A DNA stretch of 64,000 bases, from contig JAXMBN010000003.1 of the NCBI GenBank assembly GCA_046349875.1, positions 145,248-209,247 of the forward strand. The letters are read 5' to 3'. A model generated the notes under the pieces. It worked only from the letters and a program-made list of their open reading frames with translations, did no database searches and was not told the DNA's origin. Origin of the DNA: JAXMBN01 sp046349875 (GTDB taxonomy: Bacteria > Planctomycetota > Planctomycetia > Pirellulales > Pirellulaceae). The stretch's first letter is position 1; each line of letters begins with the position of its first letter. This document shows positions 10,301 through 17,547 of this stretch, piece after piece. The translations under genes and the position numbers were made by a program.

Positions 10301-11209
10301 CTGATATCGCTCGAGTTTATTCCCACGCAGGGCTTGGAAGATCCACGCATCATCACCGTGGGTAGCGAAGAAGAAACACCATTGAGCGAACTACAGTTCG
10401 ACCAACTCCAGACTTCCTATATTCATAGCGCAACCATTGCGATCAGCGATTACGAAGCGGGCAAGGATTGGTTGAGTCTACCAGTTGAGGAAACCTATCA
10501 ATCGGGTATCGATTCCTATTTCGACGAGACCACTGGTGTCTTGACTCTGACAGGAATGGATTGGGCGGAAGACTATCTCGATGCATTGCAAAGCGTGAGT
10601 TTTGTAACCCATAGTTCGGCAACGTCTAAGAGTCTAGTGATTCAGATCGCTGATGAAGAGGGGGAAGTTGGAAGCTTGACTGTGCCGTTGCAAATGCGAG
10701 CGTCTCATGTCGCCCCGACGCTAGACGTGGGACCTATGGGAATCGATTACATCGAGGGAGGCGGGCCGGTTTCGATATCGCCTGAAGGCAACATTCAAGT
10801 TGCGAGTGGATCGAAGATTGATCGCATCGTCATTGGATTTGCCCCAGGTAGCTATGTAACTGGATTGGACCAGTTATCGCTCCTCAGCAGCGACATTCAA
10901 GGCTCATTCAATGCCACCGATGGAACGCTTACTCTGACCGGTGATGCTCCGATAAGCGGGTGGAACGCCGCTTTGCAACAGGTGATGTATCAGTCCAATG
11001 GATCGTCGTTTGTGGAGGGGAATCGCTATTTGGTAATCACCGTCTATGACGACGGTCTCGAAAACAACTCTGATTCCGATGTCTTAGTGATTTCGCGGAC
11101 TTCAAGCACTCCGGTTCACTCCAGTCCAGTCCTATCATTGGGGACTCTGAAAGACACTTTGTGCCAACGAAGAACGGATGATCCTGGCTCCCGAACTCAC
11201 CTTGAGTAG
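7346..11209 (+). CDS. Giant planctomycete exoprotein, middle segment (frame broken)
   Basis: This is a continuation of the gene that starts at 3023. The bases 7199-7345 also look coding, but the open frame changes two or three times there (AVTAFDP, then STAESLGGTFAMNLRD, then this frame). The first ATG is therefore not a true start. Residues 1-800 are tandem beta repeats of roughly 85-90 residues. Two clear copies are LGSDAEPGLVIKNGDL and LGTRDEPGIRIVSGSL, each followed by a filament-like strand pattern. A region with FTWENMVAFANPGQPVYVYAV follows, then bacterial Ig/cadherin-like modules of the type ISDYEAGKDWLSL...YFDETTGVLTLTG, which resemble modules in other planctomycete adhesins. After about 11160 the frame is lost again. 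The shifted frame reads ANEERMILAPELTLSSDA and joins, with one more shift near 11236, to the next segment. No catalytic domain is visible in this part. Confidence 0.75.
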   Translation: MAAVNLLEGSFHVRRLDFTPTVDQPSSFVLGGIQMDGGGKAILTDSLQLSFSKAIFDGNVIAESSNPLQAATTIVAKAGKIALANVKSAIVTKVGDMVFNQYQSTLNTMSTPMSWVFKGAATYLGKSVNVGEPVEGSPQLKIINDPIKGFVLRTLSKSADLPNATFPLPDAIKIAGLNFDLTQFVQDATAIVESASKTYSLASREYTVKVGNTSFTMSANMKVKVSASGAEPISFTATAKQNSQFSVGGANFQVTNIHVGYDVADKQLTMNGQAVFSFKAGRGNTNLTVQLGSDAEPGLVIKNGDLEKLLVTVDGAFEILKLTGKVQKLTLEYKGQDQEFAIYGGVSISTQPQGGIQVIKDLEVSLGTRDEPGIRIVSGSLKSLDITINGEINLFKITAAPKDLHIRYSAEEAQLQITGKVVVTLAPMLTLIAELPGKGLLIDTDNGTVQVRGLSLRAQGEITFGVMTIKDLHIDYEQADNGDVTIGAGAEIDLPSGLALGGEFKIINGKLDSIRIIFERNPGILVANGLVNIYGIDVSVAGLSNLDLFEMKGTIKATVGPKVKYGAQSYALVDVQGTVTITPRDLTVEGNALFVGGKFGKGTFKGVLNWTDTPRVTFDADVKLYPGDIVQGKIKAYADINGNVDFNAAMGVFIPKGVPLAGGMSLGQLNVELRVRPALEPSASYVRFGFSDISITAIKIPTFHGNVKLSFDNLVNYGFGARFYIPLPWPLPNIDYSIDFNGSFQIRDASNGPFIQILAASSVPNSPDGLIRFEAMTPIPTSTFIDLYADRDEFGNDGYLIASHIPYSPGAQNFTWENMVAFANPGQPVYVYAVINDGEHPTSYSEYSPRFNTTSGFVPTLLAPTTVPFSPGERKVFSGANGNAIVVTDPRLALDPDSEIEVQLDVGFGTIDLPQIPNDVRYSGNGTKRMVLRGTASQVNSALNGAFYIPMLETSEADKIDVTVRLLPLENLSGGTKSRIVLQPNLISLEFIPTQGLEDPRIITVGSEEETPLSELQFDQLQTSYIHSATIAISDYEAGKDWLSLPVEETYQSGIDSYFDETTGVLTLTGMDWAEDYLDALQSVSFVTHSSATSKSLVIQIADEEGEVGSLTVPLQMRASHVAPTLDVGPMGIDYIEGGGPVSISPEGNIQVASGSKIDRIVIGFAPGSYVTGLDQLSLLSSDIQGSFNATDGTLTLTGDAPISGWNAALQQVMYQSNGSSFVEGNRYLVITVYDDGLENNSDSDVLVISRTSSTPVHSSPVLSLGTLKDTLCQRRTDDPGSRTHLE

Positions 11210-11275
11210 TGATGCATCCATTTTGTTGGTGCTTCCGTTGCCATTAGTTCTAATTATATCCAAGGCGAAGATGAA

Positions 11276-14200
11276 TTGATCGTCGGATCCGTCTGGGAGG
11301 GAATGACGGCCGAGTTCGATGAGAAGACCGGAGTTCTTACGATCGAAGGAGTGGCAACTGCCTATGCTTACCAAGATGCACTGCGAAGCGTTGCATTCGT
11401 AGATCGCGCCGGCTTCCGAACACCAGGGCAGATTGAGTTTACCCTTCGCATTTCCGATGGTCTGAGCATTGACGCAAGAGAAAGCATGCTCGTCGACATT
11501 CGGTCGGCCGCGTTCCTGGATAGCCCACTGAGCGGCGTACCTACTTACGAAGTGGGACGGTCCTTGGAGCCGATTGTTCCTGAGTTGCGCGTTCAGAGTA
11601 GCGGTACCATCACCAACGCTATGGTCACGATTGCGGAAGGGTATGATGCTGCTCAGGATGAATTGATCTACGCGACTCAGCACGGTATTCAGGGGCACTT
11701 TCATACTGCGACGGGTACCCTGGAGCTTTCCGGTGAAGGAACCGCCGAGCAATACCAAGCGGCACTTCGGTCGATCCAGTATCGCAATAATCGCTATAAC
11801 CCCAGCGCCGGTGATCGCACTCTATCCATTCAAGTTTGGGAATCGGGTGTGCCAAGCAATGTCTACGAAACCAGTATCTCTGTGGAGCCAGACGTTGTTC
11901 CCCCATCCGTAACGGTTGGGCTAGGAGTGAGCTACACCGAAGATGGATCGCCAGTTCAGGTCGCAAAAGATTTTGATCTTACTTCGCGAGATGCCACCTC
12001 GGCGTTCTTGGCTGCAGGAGACGAATTGTTCGGTGCCGAAATAAGCATCGTGAATTTTGTCGATACAGAAGACGCGCTTCTGTTGGGCGGTTCGACGAAT
12101 CCAGAGATCAGTGGTGCATTCGATCCTCAGGAAGGAAGGATTTACCTGACGGGCCAAGCCTCCTTCGCCGATTACGAACAAGCGATTCGATCCATTTACT
12201 ATTACAACACCAGCGAAGCGCCCGATACTACACCGCGACAAATCAGCATTCGACTGTTGGATAGTGCTGCGAATGGACTCGAGAACCAACTGATACTCAC
12301 CCAAGTGATCGTTGGTGTTCCCGATCCTATCCAATTGGTCGCAGGTTCCGCTGAAGATCTTACGATGGAGGCAAACGAAGACCCGATTCGCTTGGGATTT
12401 GAAGATCTTGTATTCACCAGTGACGACTTAACGAATCCAGATGCTATCCTTCGCTTTACCGTTACAAGTGTTCCGAGCGAAGCATTGGGCCGCGTTCGCA
12501 TGGCGGATGGAGATTGGTTGGAGGTCGGCAGAACCTATTCCTTGGAGCAAATGCAGGGAATGATGTTCGAACCTGAGTTAACCGCTGTTGGGACAGGGGA
12601 ACTCTCCTACGAGGTGTTTGTTGCCGATGTGGATACAGGCTCGCAGGATCAATCCGTATATCGCGATTCCATTTCCATTACCGTTCGTGGTGTATCGACT
12701 TCGACAACTTCCGAAGCGTTCGTTGCGCAAATGGGACGAGATCTGTTGGGCAAAGATCTGGCATCATCCGATCTTATTTCACTGGCTTCACAACTCGACT
12801 TGCGATTGCAACGAGTTGGATTGAGCGAAAACGGATATGTAGCGGAATATGAAGCGCGTCAAAGCATCGTCCGTGAATTCATGTCGGGCGACTTGTATCG
12901 TCGCAGTCAGTTGGAATCGATGTACCAAGAGCTTTTGCGACGGAGTGTGACGCAGGGCGAATTGAGCAATCATTTGAGTACGTTGGCGCTTGGTACCAGC
13001 CTCGAGTCGATTCGATGGAGCCTACTGGCAAGTGACGAGTACTACCAACTGCAACATTTCAGTGGATATGAGAACTTCGTCGATGCAGTCTACCTCCATT
13101 TGTTCCAACACGGACCTTCCTTGAGTGAGAAGACGCAGTGGGTCAGCCAGCTCAAGCAAGGTGCTTCACGTCTTGCCGTGATTTCGTCCATTGGTGATTG
13201 GGATCATTGGAATATCGAAGATCAAAAGTCCATTTTGAAGGATCTAATCCGGAGGGAGTCGCAGTCCGATGATCCTCTCGAATATAGTTTCGTAAGTCGA
13301 GATCGTCTTATCGTCTCGGCCATCGGTTCCGATGAGTATTACTCGCAGTTTGCGGTTCCAACGGCGTTGCCAAGAGTGTTGACACAAGTAACCAATGCGT
13401 ACCCATTTGTGGGAAAGCTGGGTGACATCAATGGTGACAAGGCAGGTGGAACCCTCATCGCCCCACAATATGTATTGGTCGCAGCCCACAGTGTTGCCGG
13501 TATTCCTCCACGACAATTGACTTTCACGATCGAAGGAAGCGTGTACACTGTCGACTCGGTCTCAATTCACCCTGATTTCAATGCGTATCTATTAGGCACG
13601 GAAGATGGCAATGATATCGCCATCCTAAAGCTCACCCGTGAAGTCGTTGGAGTCACACCAGGAGTATTGAGTGGAAGAAGTCCTCGCTTAGGAGAAGTTT
13701 ATTCGTTAGTTGGATTTGGACGTGAAGAAGAATCCGCATTCGGTACCAAACGCGTCGGTTCAACTCCTGGAATCACAGCCGTCGGTGCCAACGTATTCCA
13801 GTGGACGCGGAGAAGTCTCTCGCAAAACAATAGCGATCCTGGGGATTCGGGGTCACCTATTCTGGTCAAAGTCAATGGAATCGACCAAGTCGTGGGAGTC
13901 GTGTCGGGTGGATTGCGATCTAACTCGGAAGTCGGAGATGTCGCGACCAATACTCGCGTGGACGCTTTCGTCGATTGGATTCGCTCAATCGTTCCTTCTA
14001 TTCAAATTGCGGATATCGCGGATGCTCCGTCCTTGCAACTTGAAAAGACATCGATCTACCTCAATGAAAATGAAGGACTTCAGTCTCTTGACTTCGTAGT
14101 GGCATCCGATGGTGATGTCGACATGGAAGTCAGCGCCGATCAGCCGAATCTACTGTCGGAACTTTCTGTCAATTTGGGAGCAAATACTGGAGGCCAAATC

Positions 14201-15340
14201 GACTTTCAGATGTCTCCGAACCAGACGGGCGTTGTTCATATCGTTGTCACGGCGACCACCGGTACTTTGCAGACTCGCGAAACACTGACGCTCCACGTCG
14301 TTGGAAGAAATGATCCACCTACGATCGACTCGGTACCAGCCCAAAAGGTTTCGTCGGCACTTGTCCCCTTGAATATTCCTTTGACGGGGATTTCGGCAGG
14401 GAATGGCGAATCAGGAAACGTTCAAATATCCATTCTTGATGTTCAACCATCTCGCTTCTTCCAATCCACAAAACTCCAATATCAAAGCGGGGCCTCATCT
14501 GGCTTATTGACCGTTGTTCCGTCAGGTGTGCAAGGAGAGGCTAGTATCGAGTTGGAAGTGCGCGACGCTGGTTCCGATGGTCAGATGGGGACCGCCGACG
14601 ATGCCACCCATGTGGAGTCGATAGAGGTCGTGTTCAACCATGATCCTTCGCTTCGCGTAGCAGATCGCGTGCGACTAGTTCTTTCCGAAGGAGCCAAATC
14701 GATCGAATTGGTTGGGATATCCGATGGCGATCAGCAGAGTCAACCGATCGTTATCAATGCCGTATCTGATAATGTTTCGATAGTGGATCACCCACAAGTG
14801 ATCTATGATCCATCGGTAGCGATGAGCAAGGGGAGCCTTCGTTTGACCCCATTGGGACTTGGGCAAGCGACGATCACGCTGACGATTGCCGATCGTGGAT
14901 GGGACAAACTCCCAAGTCAAGATGATGCGTTCGCGACTATGACCATTCAGGTGGAAGTGGCCAGTCAAGCTGCTCCATGGCAGAATCCTTCGAATCCCAT
15001 GGATGTCAATGGCGATAACTTGGTTACGCCGCTTGATGCTCTCACCATCATCAACAAAATGAACTTAGATGGGATTGGAGTTCTGGGGAATCGCAGCACC
15101 ATCGCGCCCCCATTCTTTGATGTGGATGGCGATGGGATTCTTCAACCAGTCGATGCCTTGCTAGTCATCAATTCGCTTTTCCAGACGAACACTGGAAGTG
15201 AAGGTGAAGCAATGGATTCGTTTGATCCATTGAAATCAAGTTTGCCGGATGATGAGTCAAGCGAATCGATCTGGAGTGATCTTCAATGGATGTTCGTGGA
15301 CGAGACACATCCATCGTCACTGAAGCGTCGTTGGAAGTAG
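11276..15340 (+). CDS. Giant planctomycete exoprotein, C-terminal segment with trypsin-like protease and dockerin
   Basis: This is the last third of the giant gene. The apparent start is internal, since the frame upstream reads VAISSNYIQGEDEL directly into it. The order is: Ig/cadherin-like repeats (to about 12700); a helical DUF4214-like segment (about 12714-13350, with YQELLRRSVTQGEL and VYLHLFQHGPSLS); a trypsin-like S1 protease; further beta modules; and a dockerin. The protease triad is complete: His in VAAHS (13487-13489), Asp in NDIAIL (13613-13615) and Ser in GDSGSP (13847-13849). The dockerin has two Ca-binding loops (DVNGDNLVTPLDAL and DVDGDGILQPVDAL), a typical planctomycete C-terminus. 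A protease inside an adhesin-like protein could process itself or neighbours, which is inference. A weak hairpin follows the stop at 15360. Confidence 0.85.
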   Translation: MIVGSVWEGMTAEFDEKTGVLTIEGVATAYAYQDALRSVAFVDRAGFRTPGQIEFTLRISDGLSIDARESMLVDIRSAAFLDSPLSGVPTYEVGRSLEPIVPELRVQSSGTITNAMVTIAEGYDAAQDELIYATQHGIQGHFHTATGTLELSGEGTAEQYQAALRSIQYRNNRYNPSAGDRTLSIQVWESGVPSNVYETSISVEPDVVPPSVTVGLGVSYTEDGSPVQVAKDFDLTSRDATSAFLAAGDELFGAEISIVNFVDTEDALLLGGSTNPEISGAFDPQEGRIYLTGQASFADYEQAIRSIYYYNTSEAPDTTPRQISIRLLDSAANGLENQLILTQVIVGVPDPIQLVAGSAEDLTMEANEDPIRLGFEDLVFTSDDLTNPDAILRFTVTSVPSEALGRVRMADGDWLEVGRTYSLEQMQGMMFEPELTAVGTGELSYEVFVADVDTGSQDQSVYRDSISITVRGVSTSTTSEAFVAQMGRDLLGKDLASSDLISLASQLDLRLQRVGLSENGYVAEYEARQSIVREFMSGDLYRRSQLESMYQELLRRSVTQGELSNHLSTLALGTSLESIRWSLLASDEYYQLQHFSGYENFVDAVYLHLFQHGPSLSEKTQWVSQLKQGASRLAVISSIGDWDHWNIEDQKSILKDLIRRESQSDDPLEYSFVSRDRLIVSAIGSDEYYSQFAVPTALPRVLTQVTNAYPFVGKLGDINGDKAGGTLIAPQYVLVAAHSVAGIPPRQLTFTIEGSVYTVDSVSIHPDFNAYLLGTEDGNDIAILKLTREVVGVTPGVLSGRSPRLGEVYSLVGFGREEESAFGTKRVGSTPGITAVGANVFQWTRRSLSQNNSDPGDSGSPILVKVNGIDQVVGVVSGGLRSNSEVGDVATNTRVDAFVDWIRSIVPSIQIADIADAPSLQLEKTSIYLNENEGLQSLDFVVASDGDVDMEVSADQPNLLSELSVNLGANTGGQIDFQMSPNQTGVVHIVVTATTGTLQTRETLTLHVVGRNDPPTIDSVPAQKVSSALVPLNIPLTGISAGNGESGNVQISILDVQPSRFFQSTKLQYQSGASSGLLTVVPSGVQGEASIELEVRDAGSDGQMGTADDATHVESIEVVFNHDPSLRVADRVRLVLSEGAKSIELVGISDGDQQSQPIVINAVSDNVSIVDHPQVIYDPSVAMSKGSLRLTPLGLGQATITLTIADRGWDKLPSQDDAFATMTIQVEVASQAAPWQNPSNPMDVNGDNLVTPLDALTIINKMNLDGIGVLGNRSTIAPPFFDVDGDGILQPVDALLVINSLFQTNTGSEGEAMDSFDPLKSSLPDDESSESIWSDLQWMFVDETHPSSLKRRWK

Positions 15341-15359
15341 TCGAGAGCATTGTGCGTGG

Positions 15360-15382
15360 TTCACCCGCATTGGATGGGTGAA
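15360..15382. terminator. Hairpin between convergent genes
   Basis: TTCACCC (15360-15366) and GGGTGAA (15376-15382) form a perfect 7-bp stem with a 9-base loop. The hairpin lies 20 bp after the giant exoprotein stop and before the convergent ars operon end. There is no T-run, so a rho-independent terminator is only possible. Confidence 0.35.
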
Positions 15383-15426
15383 GTGCGATGGACCACTTCG
15401 GGAAGTCAGGTCATGATCGACCGGGA

Positions 15427-16059
15427 TCAAGAGGAATGCTTTAACATCCAGAGCATTTCGCGCCCGATCTGTCGCACGCGTTCCTCGTAACGCTCTGATT
15501 CTTGAGGCGTATCATCGGCCACTTTGGGATCCTCGTATCGAATGGGAACGCGGAGATCACATCCCATCACCACGGGACAAGCATCATCCGCTTGCGAGCA
15601 TGTCATAACCGCGCAGTATCCATTGGTTGGATTGGGCGGTTCGTGAAACACTTTTGAGAAGCACTCGAAACCAGTGTCGGTGTCGCCCACGCAGACGCGA
15701 TAGCGTGGATTGGAGGCCGCAGGATCATCGGCCACGATTCGAAGCCCGGTCTTCCGCATCGCAGTCACGGCTCGCGGGTTGAAGGCCGTCGCCTCGGTTC
15801 CTCCCGAATAGGAGATCACCTCGGGGATTCCATAATAGTACGAAGCTACTTGCGCCCAGATCTGTGAAATATGGCTGCGGCGAGAGTTGTGTGTGCAGAT
15901 AAAGGTCAAGCGAGCGGTCTTGCCGGCATTGTGTTGGTCGCGGATGTATTGACTGACTTGGTTGAGTTCTCGGCATCGAGTTTCAGGGATCCAAGGGAAC
16001 TCGGTTTCGCAAGCCTGAAGATAGTGGAGCAGCGAAGAAGAAAATGCGCTTCGATTCAT
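15427..16059 (-). CDS. arsC: Arsenate reductase / LMW tyrosine-phosphatase-like
   Basis: This protein of 210 residues belongs to the low-molecular-weight protein tyrosine phosphatase superfamily. In an ars operon that points to arsenate reduction to arsenite in the cytoplasm. The P-loop signature C-X5-R-S is present as CTHNSRRS at residues 55-62, after a strand (ARLTFI). SGGTEATAFNPRAV and a later DDACPVVMGCDLRVPIRYEDPK match the long PTP-like reductases found in ars operons of Bacteroidota and planctomycetes. The further Cys residues C134, C154, C159 and C165 (approximate positions) could serve as resolving cysteines of a thioredoxin-type mechanism, which is not shown by sequence alone. It is the last gene of the operon, 23 bp after arsD. 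Confidence 0.85.
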   Translation of the reverse strand: MNRSAFSSSLLHYLQACETEFPWIPETRCRELNQVSQYIRDQHNAGKTARLTFICTHNSRRSHISQIWAQVASYYYGIPEVISYSGGTEATAFNPRAVTAMRKTGLRIVADDPAASNPRYRVCVGDTDTGFECFSKVFHEPPNPTNGYCAVMTCSQADDACPVVMGCDLRVPIRYEDPKVADDTPQESERYEERVRQIGREMLWMLKHSS

Positions 16060-16082
16060 AATATTCCAGTGATAATAAGTGA

Positions 16083-16454
16083 TTAACAGCAGCCATCGCT
16101 TCCGCAGCAGCCGGATGGTTTTGCAATCGGCAACATCTTGCTAGGCCCTTTTTTGCCCTCCAGCCACTTTTCGAACATCGTTCGATCAGGATATTGCGCT
16201 TGGCCTACAAGGGTTCCATCGACAAGAATGAGCGGAAGGCAATGGGTACCTTGTGTGCTTATCAACTCGTGAACGACTTTGTTCTCGATAAAGGCCATGG
16301 GCTGCTGAGCGAGATTAAATCGCTCGACCTCTATCCCTTGGGATTTAAGCCAATCGAGATCCGAAGCGAATCGAACGAGAGTCGGATCGACATCTGTGCC
16401 ACAAACTCCTGAGGAACAGCACATAGGCTTATCGTATACTTGAAGAGTTTTCAT
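16083..16454 (-). CDS. arsD: ArsD arsenite metallochaperone
   Basis: This 123-residue protein is ArsD, which binds As(III) or Sb(III) and hands it to the ArsA ATPase. The three essential cysteines sit at positions 12, 13 and 18 (MCCSSGVC), as in the characterised enterobacterial protein. The C-terminus carries two vicinal pairs (GCCGSDGCC, residues 115-123), also a known ArsD feature. The body, with GVEVERFNL-like and HCLPLILVDG segments, is the usual thioredoxin-like fold. The start overlaps the end of the aquaporin gene by about 26 bp, so the two are probably translationally coupled. Normally ArsD serves an ArsA-ArsB pump, but no pump gene is in this operon. Confidence 0.93.
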   Translation of the reverse strand: MKTLQVYDKPMCCSSGVCGTDVDPTLVRFASDLDWLKSQGIEVERFNLAQQPMAFIENKVVHELISTQGTHCLPLILVDGTLVGQAQYPDRTMFEKWLEGKKGPSKMLPIAKPSGCCGSDGCC

Positions 16455-17155
16455 AATCGTTTCCGTTTTGGTCGTTTTTTGAAGGGGATTCGTTGACGAC
16501 TGTCAATTGATAGAGCGGAATGGCGATGAAGGCTCCAATGCATGGGGCAATCAAATAGATCCAAAGATGTCCTATCGTTCCTGAAACCACTGCTGGTGCA
16601 AACGAGCGGGCTGGATTCATGGAAGCTGCCGCAAATAGGGCCCGCAAACATGGCTTCGAGGGCGATCACCGAACCAATCGCTACACCAGCCATGATCCCT
16701 TTTTCTTTGGCGCCCGACGAGACACGCAAGATGACGAACATCAAGATGGCTGTCAGAATGCCTTCCAAGACGAACGATTGGTAGATAGGTCCGCTTGGTA
16801 GGGTCGTTCCCAGTGTTGAATGAAAGGGAAATAGGGATTTCAGGGTGACGCTGGCTAAGAACGCTCCCAAAAACTGACTGAACAAATAGGGGATTACCAG
16901 TTTCTTTTCAAATCGACCAGCCGCTAGAAATCCAAGCGTGACGGCCGGATTCAAATGGCATCCTGAAACGTCGCCGATGGCATAGATCATGGCCAATACG
17001 ATGAGCCCAAACGTCAATGCAATGCCTGCATGCGAAATAGCCCCATGAGATGTATGATCGATAACGATGGCCCCCGTACCTGCGAAGACGAGTGCAAACG
17101 TGCCGATGGCCTCTGCAAAAAGTTTGGGACGGTCATTCTCATCTAGTCGCAGCAT
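16429..17155 (-). CDS. aqpS: Aquaporin/glycerol-channel (MIP) protein of ars operon, frameshifted
   Basis: This is a MIP-family channel. Its role here, by analogy to AqpS of Sinorhizobium ars operons, would be downhill movement of arsenite across the inner membrane. Six membrane segments and the first half-helix motif HLNPAVTLG are in the frame starting at 17155. The second motif, SMNPARSFAPAVVSG, lies in the next frame and is followed by YLIAPCIGAFIAIPLY to the stop at 16429. The frame change is near 16636-16640, in GGGCCCTATTTGCGGC. Removing one T from the TTT run restores AGPI followed by AAASMNPARSF. Read without the shift, the protein ends in a nonsense basic tail at 16451. The start overlaps the arsR stop by 13 bp. 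An assembly indel seems more likely than true inactivation. Confidence 0.85.
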
Positions 17156-17535
17156 CGTACTTTGGATCCCTTCGAACGTTGAGTGACCTCTTCCATCAGA
17201 CAGAGGCCTTGATCAAGCAATGATCGAACGCAAAGATCAATCACGCGATAGTAGATGTTATTTCCATCGCGTCTAGCTGCGACAATTCCTAAGTCGGAAA
17301 GTTTTTGGACTTGATTGGATACCGCTTGCGGTTTCATGCCAATCGTTTTGGCAAGTTCTGTAACGCATAGCTCGTCCGCGCGTATCAATGCATGGAGTAA
17401 GCGTAGCCTTGTATCGTTGGCGAGCACTTTGAAAACGGCCGCCAAGCCTCCTGCCTGAATGGGACTTAAGAGCTTGCGGTGCTGCAACGGAATGGGAGCG
17501 CGACATGACTTGGATTCGGTTTTGGTCGAGGCCAT
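17143..17535 (-). CDS. arsR: ArsR/SmtB-family metalloregulator
   Basis: This is a winged-helix repressor of 130 residues with the ArsR core: FKVLANDTRLRLLHAL, then ELCVTELAKTIGMKPQAVSNQVQKLSDLGIV (recognition helix about 66-80) and the wing RRDGNNIYYRV. It should bind the palindrome upstream of arsA and release it on arsenite binding. The metal-site helix reads ELCVTEL. It has one cysteine (C57) where classical ArsR has two in ELCVCDL. Other cysteines at 11, 102, 112 and the pair 128-129 (CC) may complete a different thiolate site (inference). It is the second gene of the operon, 12 bp after arsA, so it is autoregulated if the operator assignment is right. It overlaps the aquaporin gene by 13 bp. 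Confidence 0.92.
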   Translation of the reverse strand: MASTKTESKSCRAPIPLQHRKLLSPIQAGGLAAVFKVLANDTRLRLLHALIRADELCVTELAKTIGMKPQAVSNQVQKLSDLGIVAARRDGNNIYYRVIDLCVRSLLDQGLCLMEEVTQRSKGSKVRCCD

Positions 17536-17547
17536 GTGACGATTCTC

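Noticed and set aside
7213..11165. The same 15 bases CTGAAAGACACTTTG near both frame breaks of the giant gene.
   Set aside because: A shared 15-mer is expected about once or twice by chance in a window this size, and the flanks do not match.
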